DNA from: Pachypanchax playfairii
Lineage: Eukaryota; Chordata; Actinopteri; Cyprinodontiformes; Aplocheilidae
Direction of reading: 5' to 3'
DNA length: 64,000 bases
NCBI GenBank assembly: GCA_006937955.1
Contig: SSNP01000035.1
Coordinates: forward strand, 744,001-808,000
In this document: positions 25,901-37,900 of the stretch, in pieces
Numbering within the stretch: position 1 is the first letter of the stretch
Layout of the letters: each line of letters starts with the position of its first letter
Notes under the pieces: model-generated
Databases searched by the model: none
What the model was told of the DNA's origin: nothing
Seen by the model: only the letters and a program-made list of their open reading frames with translations
Program-made: the position numbers and the translations under genes

Positions 25901-28900
25901 AACAAATAAAAATGCTTACCCCTTTTGTGTACTTGGCTGAGGATATTTTATTCTGGGGAAGAAAAGCATAAGTGAAATTCAGGTTTATGAATGTAAACAA
26001 AATAACTCATACACAATAAATAAACAAAAACAAACAAATAAATATATAAATAAAACAAAATAAGGAACCTAGAAAAATGGAATCCAGGCAAAACAATTTA
26101 CAATAGAAAACAACACATGTTCAGTGTGTGTTTACATTCAGGATTTTGTAAAAATGACTCTTAATATTTAAATTGCAGATTCAGGATTTCATTAGGCAGC
26201 ATCTTTGTTAAATACTTCCAGGTGAAAGGTATAAGTAAATCCACTGAAACGTATCACAGCTGCAGCTAAATGTCCAGTATTTAAAATTAAATAAATTACA
26301 CATTCTTTAAAATAGACTTTAGCAATTCAGTATTCTTTTGAATATGACAAAAAACAATTAGTAAGGAAACAGTAACATCTGATAAGTGAGTTGCTTAAGA
26401 AGTGAAAAAAACTTTGTGCATAACTCAGTAAATTAAGTGAACTGCAGGAATCCTCGCTTACTGACAAAGTTCCTTTTTGACAGTTAGATATATGATGGCC
26501 TTGCTGTCAACCAGTGTTAGGTCACATCCTGTGTTTGTTGGTCTTTTTACTGCTTGCACTGTTACATGACCTCACAGTCTCCTAGTAACTAAGTTAAAAG
26601 GGATTAAAAGTTGACTGCTTCATCAAAGTTATACTGTGGAATGTTTCTGCCAAAATGCACCAATCACCTGAATATCACTCTATCCAATTAAAAGAGGCTA
26701 TTTACTGAGACACTTAGAGGAATGGTGTTATTTATGTTCTCTGTGTGCTACAGTTCTGCATGTTTTAGATGTTTCTCTGCTCTAACACACCCATGCAGTT
26801 TGTGAAGAACAGCATTGAGCAGAATTTAATGACATGCTAAACCTGTAATTCAGTAAAGGATGTTGGAACAGATTAAAAATTAATACATGAAAGATCATGT
26901 TCAACCTGTGGATGAAAACTCTAATATCAGTGTGTGGTGAGATAGCAGGCAGAATGGACTGCATGACTAAACAAAGTACATAAATAAAATAATGCAACTT
27001 ACGGTATTTAAATAAAAAATGTGCATTAATATCACCAGGAAACAAGAAGAAAATAAGTGAAACTGTTAAACAAATCAACTTGCATTTTAGCAACAAGTAT
27101 CTGCTCATTTTCAAACATGTGAATGAAACTGTAGTTAAACGATAATAGCAGTCTGAACAGTTGTTGCTCAAAGCTGATTGAGAGGAACTGTCGTCATGTG
27201 TCAGAGCAACGAAAAAGTTCAGCTCCAACAAAAAGACATGCAACGGATAGTGTTGCTGAAGGTGTTGACGGTTACGAGTCAGTTGTGTCTAAAGCTCGAA
27301 AAAACAAGATTGTATGACAGAAAATATGTGACACTCTTTTCTCTCAGTGTGTAAGGGTTGTGTTATCATTTCTATTTGTTTAGCAGAGCTCTAGTTTTTT
27401 TGAATTGTAAACTCCTTGTATTCAAAGTTTGTCTGATACTCCTTGTGACACGATCATAGTGCTTCCGTCAGCTCAGCATGTTATTTTTTTTAATTAAAGT
27501 TCTGTTACCATTGTCCACACTTTTGATCCACCAACCATATGTTACACGTTGAAGCTTTTACAAATAAATGGTTAGCAAGTTGATCATCAGTTCCTGAAGC
27601 AAAGGTGGATTACTTTACTTAAAATGGGAGGTGGTACATGCAAGACATAAAATAATCCACTATGTTATCTTTTACATGAGCCCAGACTTATACCAAGTCT
27701 CTTCTGTGAAACAGGAAACAGCAGATGTGAACAAGTTTGTATTTTTTTTTATTGCCAACAGGACACAGATGTTCTGTTAGAAAGATTATTTTTGTTGTTA
27801 CAAAACAGAAAACTGAAACAAGAAAAAAATTTGGGGGCATTTTCACACCTACGGTTGATTGACTTTAGTCAGAATCAGTTAATGTGTGTTATAATTTGTA
27901 GCTTTCGGTTTTGTCTTACACTGAAAAAACTGCACGGAAATTAAAATATGTCACCAAAAACTAAGTCAGAATGTTCACTTATTGGTCAGATGTGTCAGGA
28001 GTGGGTATCATGAAATAAATTGGACTGTTTCTCCTCTGCCTGCTAGATGAAGCTATAAATCACTTCACACCAAAACAAGACATAAAATGAGTTTTTCCCC
28101 CCGAGGCCATCAATATTTTGAACTTCTTCTCTCATTGAGATAAATACATTTTATTTGTACATACAATATTCAAACACCAGACAGACATTTATGGTGGCCC
28201 GTGCAGCTAAACATATTTTTTGATCTTATTTCCTATATTCATCCCTCATGGAGACAGACTCCCCCGAGGCAGCAGCGGGTTCAGTATCTTGCCCAAGGAC
28301 ACTTCGACTTAGCTTGCCGGCACCCGGGATCAAACCCGCCATCTTTCGAATGAAGGGTGATCATCCTTCCGCTAGACTATGCCACCCATATTTTCATATT
28401 TTATATTTGTGAAATATGAAATATGAAATATTTGTGAACATATTTCTGTCTGTTTCATCTTGACATAATGTTTTTTGTTCTCACCTGTATATAAACACAA
28501 AAATAAAAGTGAACTGGAGCCAAATTCCAACAAGGAACACCTCGTTCTTGATCACACCCTCGTCACATCCCATTTTAGTTACTGCAACTCTTTACTATTT
28601 GATCTTCCACAAAAATCCATCCATAAACTTCAGTTATTTCAGAACTCTGCTGCCAGTATTGTTCTCATACCTCCACCCTCTTACCATATCACTCCTGTCT
28701 TACATTAACTTCACCAGCTACTAGTTAAACAACAAATTCAAATTTCTTCTCACAATTCAGGCCAGACGTAGCATCGCCCCTCCACACCCAAATGATCTGT
28801 TGAACAGTCATACCTTGACCTGTTCCAATTAGCAGTTCCTCCTCCCTTCACTTCTCTGTGCCCCCTGCCCGCTTGTCCACTATGGGAGCATTCAGTCGCT

Positions 28901-31900
28901 CTGCCCCTCACCTCTGGAACTCCCTCCCTCCTGATATTTGTATTACTGACTCTCTTACACTCTTCAAATCTTGTCTTAAAACACAATTGCTTACTTTGTC
29001 TAAACTTGCTGGTTGTGTTGTGTTATTTTAGTCTGTGTTTTATTTTTATTGTCTTTATTACTTTCCTGTTATTCCTGTTTTATTTTTGTTTTGTGATCTT
29101 AAGTGCTTTGAAAGGTGCCTAATGTCTCATAATTACATCCACCAAGGAGGCTGTGTTTTTGCCAGCGTTGGTTTGTTTGTTTGACTGGTTGTTAGCAACA
29201 TAACTTGAAAAGTTGTGGATGGATTTTCAGTGTATGTAGCTGTAACGCCACAATAAATGGTCTGGGTATAAAACTGGTCTGAGCTCCTGGAGTTATTTTC
29301 TAGTTAATATTACTTTGGCCATAAACCTGATTCTTATTCTGGGTAAAACCTCTTCTAACTTATAATAAAAAAACAATAAACCAATAAACAGTTCTTGCCA
29401 AATATACACCAGATGTACAGGGGCTTAACTGGGAACATCAGTGTCAGCCAAAGAACAGAACCAAATCAAGAAATTCCCATCCTCAGTGGTTGGTCAGTCC
29501 ACCATTATCTAAACCCAGTTAATCCTATTCAGGTTTGATGGCAGCTGCTGTCTCCAGCAGACATTAGGTGAGAGGTGGGGTCACACCTGGACAGGTTGCC
29601 AGTCCATCACAGGGCCACATATAGACAAACATTCACCAGCCAATTTAGAGTTAGCAATTAACGTCAAGCACATTTTTGGTCTGCGGGAAGAAGAGTCATC
29701 CTCAGTGGTGTATGTGGAAAGGATAATGTTCTGTTCCAGATCATTATGCGTTAACAAGGAAAACAGCCAATGAAACAGCTTCATCTAACCTGATCTCACC
29801 TGAAATTCGGATCCTGATTGTCTATTTTTTATTGCTAGAAAAGTCAGTGCTTCAAACTATTCCAGCTGTCAGCTGAGGCGCAACAGAGTACTAAGATGTA
29901 TCGATAGAGGGTTTTGATACATTTCTATACTCAATAAAAATAATAATGATGTAATAAAGTCATAATGGTCTGCTGGTAAAATAAATAATTTTGAGTCAAT
30001 AAAACATTTTTTGTGAGTATGCATTCTTCTCGCTCGTTATTGTTGTAAACACTTTTTTCAATTCTGACAGAATTTTTACAAAGCTCTGTGAGATGTTTAA
30101 TTTATTTGAATGCATAGCTAAATAATTACTTATCCAAAGTCATAAGTGTAACTACTGTTTAGATGAAAATAATTTGTAGAATTATGCTTTTGTTTTTTCA
30201 ATCTATCGAGAAAAAGAGATGTATTTACAATTTATATGCTCTCGTTTGCTTATTTATCTTTTAAGCCAGTTTTTCATGATGAGCTATGGTTACACTGTTG
30301 GAACAAGTTTGGAAAACTAAGTTATTTCAGACATTGGATTTAAAAACACTTTTGTTCTTTCAAATGTCATCAGAACAATTCACTGTACATCACAGAGAAA
30401 CCTGACTCTGAAAGTGATGGTGAGATAAATCTGAGCCAAAGATAATCACACAGTTAAATACAATACATTTGCATACCAGCACACACCCACAGACACAAAT
30501 ACGCAAGAACAAAAAAAAAAAACAAAAACAGGTGAACCTGAAAAGAAAAAAACGTCCATGAAAATCATCCAAAAGAGACCCAAAATCACCGACAATGAAA
30601 TGGAACCAAACGCAACACAGAAACATAAAACTGCTACTTTTTTTTGGCAGAACATGTGCACAGTGACTCCAGCAAGCTGTTCATTTATTTATTTCTTGTT
30701 TATTTTATAAGCAGGTGAAATTGGGTTTGTGTTTCCCAAGTGAACAAGGAAATTCCCAGTGAGTAAATATAGTAAAATCTCTCACCCAGTGCTCATTGTT
30801 AGGTCTCCGATCGCCCATTTTGTTTTCTGACAGTTCCCAGCTGCTTCGAGCCGCCTCTCTAAATCCTTCATGTCTGATTCAGGGCTGTAACATTCCTTGG
30901 AAAAGCTAAAAGAAAATTGACATTTTAGTTTGTTTAATAATAAATGATATGGGTAATCAACAGCATGTCTAAAAGGGATTATGTGTTTTTGAGATGTGAA
31001 ATGAAAGATCAGTCACCATTTTGTACAATCCAGAAAAAAAGTTAACTCATTTACCTTATAGGTGGTAAGGTATCTCTCAGGTACATGTAGACGGTCCTAT
31101 AAAGACATGCAGACAGCAGTTTATCATGTTAGCTAATTGAACATGTTTTTTTTCCTATTTTTTAAGGAATATTCTCTCATATAACATAGTAAAACATTTT
31201 ACAGCAGAATAAAACATTTTGACCCTTTATTGTCTTTAGAGTTTAAACAATTTACAAACTATATTTTATTGTTTTGTCTGTATGTAGCTAACATTCTTTT
31301 CAAATACATTTTCATCCTTCAGTTGATGCCTAAAAATATGTTTAGCCATAAATTTTTTAACTATTTCTAAAAACACAAACTAAGTTCTTTTTTTTCCAAG
31401 AAAACTTTCAAAGTAAAGATTTCTACACAAACACACAAACAAAATAATGTTAATTTTGTGTTTTTTGGAATAATTGTGATTTACTATGTTTAATGACAGA
31501 GTTTAAATCTAAAGAGACTGATTTTTTCTCAACTAAGGTACAAAAAAATAAATATTTAGACAGTAACATCCAGTTGAATTTATATTATAAATGTTCACAT
31601 GGTGTTTGAAGTACTTTTTTGTTTAAAAATAGTATTAAAAAGGATATTATATAATCAGATATTTGTAAACCTTGTAAACATGCAGTAAGCTGCAGTTTTA
31701 ATGAAAATGTTAACGGATCATGGTAAATGAGCTACAACAGTAAAAAATTATTTGGTTGAACATTTACAGTTGTGAGTTGTTTTATTATGCAACCAACACT
31801 CCTGAGGATGTGGCAAAAGCATTGCTTCCTGCTTGAATGTGTTCGTGTCTCTCTCTGTATGGAGGATTATTTCTTGTCCAGGCAGTTATTTGCTTATTGT

Positions 31901-34900
31901 AACAGCAGACGAGACGGAACTAAGAACCAAAAACCAACCCAACTAGTTGTTTCTCTCTGAAGCTTCAAAAGAAAAGGTTTCGATCAAAACACACTAGCAG
32001 TGTTACAGTAGATCAAAAAGTAATCGCCATGTACAACTCAAATTAAATTTTAACCAATCAAACATTCTAATATCAACAGATAAACAACACTCACTCCCTA
32101 ACAGGGTCATGTGCGTCAATGTGTCTCTTTAGAAGCGTTCCAGCAAGTTATAATAAAACAATTAATCACAGTATTAGCCAACAAAGCAAACGGTGTATAA
32201 ATTTGAAAATAGACGTGCACCATTAATCCAGACCAGTTCACGCCAGCAAAGTCAGGGGTCATCTTTGAAAGTTTTTGGAAAAAAAGAGTAATAAAATATG
32301 GTTCCAGTTAAGAGTATTTTTAGAACATTATGCTGGTTTAGTAACATTCACTCGTTCTGTCTCAATGTCATGTGGAAATGAAAACACACTGTCATGTTAG
32401 AATGTTTTTGAATGTCAAGGTTTATCCCTTTGAATCATTGTATTGCAGCAAAGTTGACTTTAAAACAAACCATGTAGTTTAAACAACTGGGTGTTGAAAT
32501 CAGTCTCATGTAATACATTTTTCCCAAACTAACTTCAAGATCTGATAATAATCTACATATGTCTATATTTTGTGTCTATAATGACACAAAACTGTAGAAA
32601 TGAAATATCTATCAAATTTCATCAAAATAACACAAACTGAAGCTGCTCTTTGCTGCAGAGTTTTTCCTCCTGTTTCAACCGGCCTGATGAAATTTAATAT
32701 CAAGCACCTGCAGATATTCAGCCTGCTGCAAACCGTAGACATGATTAATGAAATGAAAATGCTAGTTTTCTTTATAACACACAGGCTGGTTGAGCTTGCA
32801 CAGTGGATCTATCTTTTCATCTGTGCCTTACGGCTTTTCAGTCGGAATGACTTCATGTTTTGGCACACAATAGGTAGGTTGGTGGTTTTTTTTTTTTTTT
32901 TTTTTACTAAGATTCCTCTCTGATAAGTCTGTCTGCTAATGTTCCGAATTCCATTCAAGCTGACCATGAAAAACACACCTGCTAACATGATGATTCAGAC
33001 ACTTATTTATTTATTTTTTTATCTCCTTGCCAACCGATTTTCTATGAAAAGTCAGCTTAAGCCTGGTTCACACGGCAGGATTTTAACAGTGTTCAAGTGT
33101 TTCAGATCACACACACAGTCGGCATGAAAATCCTGCAGCATGAACCAGGCATTAACTGAATAAAATAAGCTGATGTTTCCTGGACTGTACTCTCACCATT
33201 CCTTTTCACTCTGTACACCTCAGACTTTCAGTACAGGTTAGAGTACTGCCATATGCAGAAATACTCTTATGACTTTTCAGTTGTTGGTGGATCAGAGATG
33301 GACAAGAGACTGAGTACAGAGAACTGGTGTTCCACTTTGTGTCCTGGTGTGGAAACAATCATCTCGTCTTGAATGTGAACAATACAAAGGAGATGATTGT
33401 GGATTTTAGGAGGAATAGCAATATATATAACCCCATTTCCATCATCTCTGGCATAAATCAAACATAAGCAGCCTATTCTTACCATAGCTTGCAATTAAAA
33501 TACATATACAATGGTACAACAAGGAACATTTTCATAAAAAAGCTATGTTGTTATAAATATATTTCCTCCATGGTGTGTTTAGAGAGGTGCAAAATTTAAA
33601 CACAGTATTTCCTTTAAACATCTGAAGTAAAATATAATATAATAATTATTTTGACGGGCACAATGTTGGCATTATGTTTACATCTACCAGCCAATAGCAG
33701 GCCGAGTAGCAGGCACCATTGTAGGTTGCCTAATACGGTGAATAATCCATAACAGCGAGGCTGGTACTGTGGAGGGTGGCAGACTCAGCAGGTTGAGCTG
33801 CTGCTTCAGAGCACCGCGGATTTTGTTGTCTTTCTTGGAGGAGAAGTGACTGGAGAGGAACAGGGGTCAGAATGGGTTTGGTTGAGAAATATTTGCAGCA
33901 TCAAAAGCAAGGGTGGCAAGCCTGGAGTCCCAATGGTGGAGGCCTTGCTCTGTTGTTGTGATTGTGTGGGTTTTTGAATAATTCTAAGGTGGACAAGAAT
34001 CACACACGAGCCAGGATCTCAGCTGCTTCTCCAATTTATTTACAGGTCCCTAATTCACAGTTATCAATCAACCTGATCACCAGTATCGTATCAGAGCGCC
34101 ATCCTAACGAACTAAGAAAAGAGAGGCCTTTTTATAGCTTCTATTTACATCATCAGGCACAGATAGGGAATTGTAAGCTATCCCCACACAGAGCCTCACA
34201 GTGAAAAGCAGGATATCGCCTATCTCAATTCTTGGAAAGATTTGGACAATGACATGTTTTTCTGTCTCAAGGAATAGGTTCGTGCGTTGAGTTCAAAACT
34301 CTGGCATTTTCCATAAGAACTTATATAAACCCACTCTAACAACTGCGGCATCTGGATGTTGTTTTGGTGTTCATGTGCAATATTCCACCTTTAATAAGGA
34401 CTAACAGCTACATTTTTATTGTTTTTATCGATTTTCAGTTTTTATTGTTATGGATTGATTGTAATGGATTTAAATGGTGCTACATTTATAATGATTTGTG
34501 GGTTGAGCAGTAGAGGGTTAGTATGTGGGTTATGATTGTCTCCTTGCATTACACAGAGATAACAATCAAATCAAATCAAAAATACAATGAAAATACATTA
34601 GCTGCTGATAAACATCGGGGTATTATCTCTAAGAGTTTTTGATATAAACATATTCAATTATGCATAGATATTTGTTTGCTCAAACGTATGCTTCTGTGTG
34701 TGTGTGTGAGTGTTTGTGTGCATGTGTTTGTGTGTGTGTGTGAGTGTTTGTGTGTGTGTTAGTTTCAAGTTTCTGTATGCACCAGTTACTGGATGGAAAT
34801 GGTACAATATAGGAAGAGTGTACATTTTACTGACCACCATCCCGGTTTAATGTGGCAGCCATCTTGAATTAAATCATTCAGTTGTGAGACATTTTCTAAA

Positions 34901-37900
34901 AAAGACTTTCTGAGAGTGAACTGCACAGCCCTTACTCATGCTTGATGATGACCGATTAGAAAAAATACTGCCATATAAAATCAATTTACTATTAAGGGCC
35001 TTAATTGAGCTCATTTCATTTACTGTGCGGAAACCAACTCCTTGTTTAATCAGATGCAATTCATCTGGAGCCAGAAGAACTCTGTACCAAGATGTAACAC
35101 AAGAACATTATGCGAACTGCGTCACTAAAAAAAAAAATATTCATTAAATTAGGGTGTGCAAATAAAACTTGGCAACAAAACTGATTCTTCTTCAACACAT
35201 GATCTGTTAACACCATGGATTGAACTTCAGTCATGTGCATGATAGGCTAGCACACTCCAGTGTCCAGCTTATTAGCCAATCCACCCAGCCTTCATATAAC
35301 CATGTGTTTGTGTGTGTCCAGTCACATTATGCAGTTTGTTTTATCGATTTATAGGGACGCACTGCATTTTATGTTCACTAATGATAATGATACTGTAACA
35401 TTGGAAATTGTAATTAATTAGATTATTCTGTTTAAAGTAACAATGTCATTCCAAACACTGCACAGGATCATCATCAAAAGGGCACGCCATGCTCAAAACC
35501 CTCTTTGGAACAAACCAACCTTGATTAAGTTGATTACAAACAGACCATGAAAGATACCTCAGTTTTTGGAAACGAAAACTGAGGTACAAATTTATCCTCA
35601 AACTTATCCGGTTATGTCACATACTGTAACCTGCTTTCTGGAACATACCCTATTCATCTTGTTTTCCTTGTTCCTTCAATCATTCAGTTGTTTGACTGGA
35701 TTTACTGTGACTAAGAGTCACAGGAGACATTTCATCTAAAAAAGATTAATACCGCTGAAGATGTTGCTGGTATTTGTCTTCTGCTGAACAAGTTTTTACC
35801 GGTTTTAAAGTGCAACTTACCCCAAAAAACAACTTTTTTTTGCTGATAAACTCTATATATTAGTGTTTAATAGTCCTGCCTACATTTCTGGGTCTTGCTT
35901 TTAGTATTTTTGCACTTTTTTATATTTATTTTATACCAAAAAACAGTTAGTGGAGCGCCCTCTTCAGGTTTAAAACGCGACACTGCACTTGAATTGGATC
36001 AGGCATTGATATTGGCTGAAACCTTATTTTCTTTAATCGCGACGTCATGATTCTGCTGCTGCTGAATATAAAAAGAGTAGCGTCTCGGCCACACCTCCGC
36101 TCAGTAGTGAGTGAGTTTGAACAGGAAGTGTATACGGCCATAATCAGAGTTCATTTTAGTGTTTGTGATTGTGTGAAAACATGTTTTTAGCACATTACTG
36201 GAGGGTTTTCTCTTCATGCTGAGATACATTGATTTATACCTTGGACACCTCTCTGAAACATGCTTTTATTGCGGACAATAATGTGCAGCGGTCACACGCA
36301 GCCTGATGAGGGTGAGTCACAGATATTACGCGAGCTAATCAAAATTTAGCTTTTGCTTTGATCAACAACAATATACTACGAAGGGACAGGTCCCATTCTA
36401 AGACGCTGAAGCCGCTGCAGTATGAACCATCGGCTTGAAACGGTAGTGCGGTCGCGCGCGCGCAGCTGCACCTGCACCTGCACCTGTTTGCAGAGTCACA
36501 CGATGTAACTGGAGCTAATAGCGTTGGCTAACAGTGTACCAGTAGAGAAGAGCCTCATTCTATGTCACCAATCCGCTGCAGGGTGCTCGTCTAATCCAAA
36601 TATTCCTCCATTTCACCTGTCCATCTCATGCGCGTGCGTCATGGTGCGTTCACATCGGCAGCTTTGTCAGCGTCAAGCAACATTCATAACGCTCCAAGTT
36701 TGACGCTTGAAAGTTGAAGCTTGTAACGCCTGCCAGTCAGAGCGCCTAGGCGTTGAAGCTCGTAACGCTTGACCGTTAAAAAGAGCACGTAGGCGGGGCT
36801 TCCTTTGTTATCGGATGTTCTGAGCTATAGCGGATCATAAAGAGAGAGTGGCTGGGCTTTATTTACTCCGTTTGTGGATACACCCCATTCTTCAGATGCA
36901 TTCTAAGTTTGAGGAGTTAAACCATTTGCTCCAGGAGCTACATATGGATGAGGTTTGCTTCCAGCGCTACTGCTGTCTGTCCCGCGCCCTGCTTGAAGAC
37001 TTCCTGCTTCATTCAGGTACGTCACTACGATGAGACGCTCTGATTGGTTGACATGCTGCTTCAAGAGCGTTAAGAGCGTCAAAAGTTCAGCAAGCTGAAC
37101 TTTCTGCGTTTCGAGTTTTTCGAACTTTTCGAGCGTTTCAAGCGTCAATGCCTGAAACTCTCGAAAAGCTTGAAAAGTTGATGCTCATAATCCTCACAAA
37201 GCGCCGCAGAGCCGTTGACGTCTGTCTGACGCACTCCACCATAGACTTTACATGTAAACTTGCCGCTTCTGACGTTGACGGTTGGGCCGGTGTGAACGCA
37301 CCATCAGTCCAAGTGACATGTCAGTCGCAGCACAGAATGCCACGCCTCCCTAGTCCGCCATTCACTCCCATTTATGATGTTATTTTTTAAATCTCAGACT
37401 GTATCCTGGGAGGGGGGGGTAAGTTTTCCTTTAAAGAGGAATGCTGAGCAGTAGGACCCAGAAAGAATGGCATCCTGGATTTGAAGCCTAATTTTGTTGT
37501 ACAAGGGTGTCAACTGCAGAAGAATTACCCTCCCAACATTTTGAAGAGACAGGCTGAACCAACATTTTTTTCACTTTTTTTTAACTTTCAACTTGTAAAG
37601 CAGCCTCAAGCTAATATACAATATATGGTGGTTCTGTCACTTTGTAGAAAATTGAAATTTTTATGTTTTGCCAGAACACAAGCACACTGTCAGGTGGCTT
37701 TTCAAAGCTCCAGAACATGTTACAATTATGTTAAGTTACAAGAAATGATTGTTTTCTAAAATAAATCTAATTATTATAAAAATCATGGGTATTTTTGGAT
37801 AATTAGTAATTTAATTATTGTTGTCAGTGGCTGCGTCGATCTAATTCTCACTCACTAAAAAGAAGCTACTTGAACATTTATCACAGCTGCTTCTTATTTT

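Noticed and set aside
26782..27243. 153-aa open frame on the minus strand in a GT6 intron
   Set aside because: Low-complexity hydrophobic text with no known motif, no supporting splice context and no start consensus.
28250..28387. Possible tRNA gene
   Set aside because: A and B boxes are present but the acceptor stem does not pair, and the following sequence is typical of SINEs.
32038..32115. Alternative first exon for the GT6 gene (ATG ACC CTG TTA GGG A before GTGAGT)
   Set aside because: It ends in phase 1, whereas the next exon needs phase 2, and it encodes no membrane anchor; the exon at 39093-39154 fits both.
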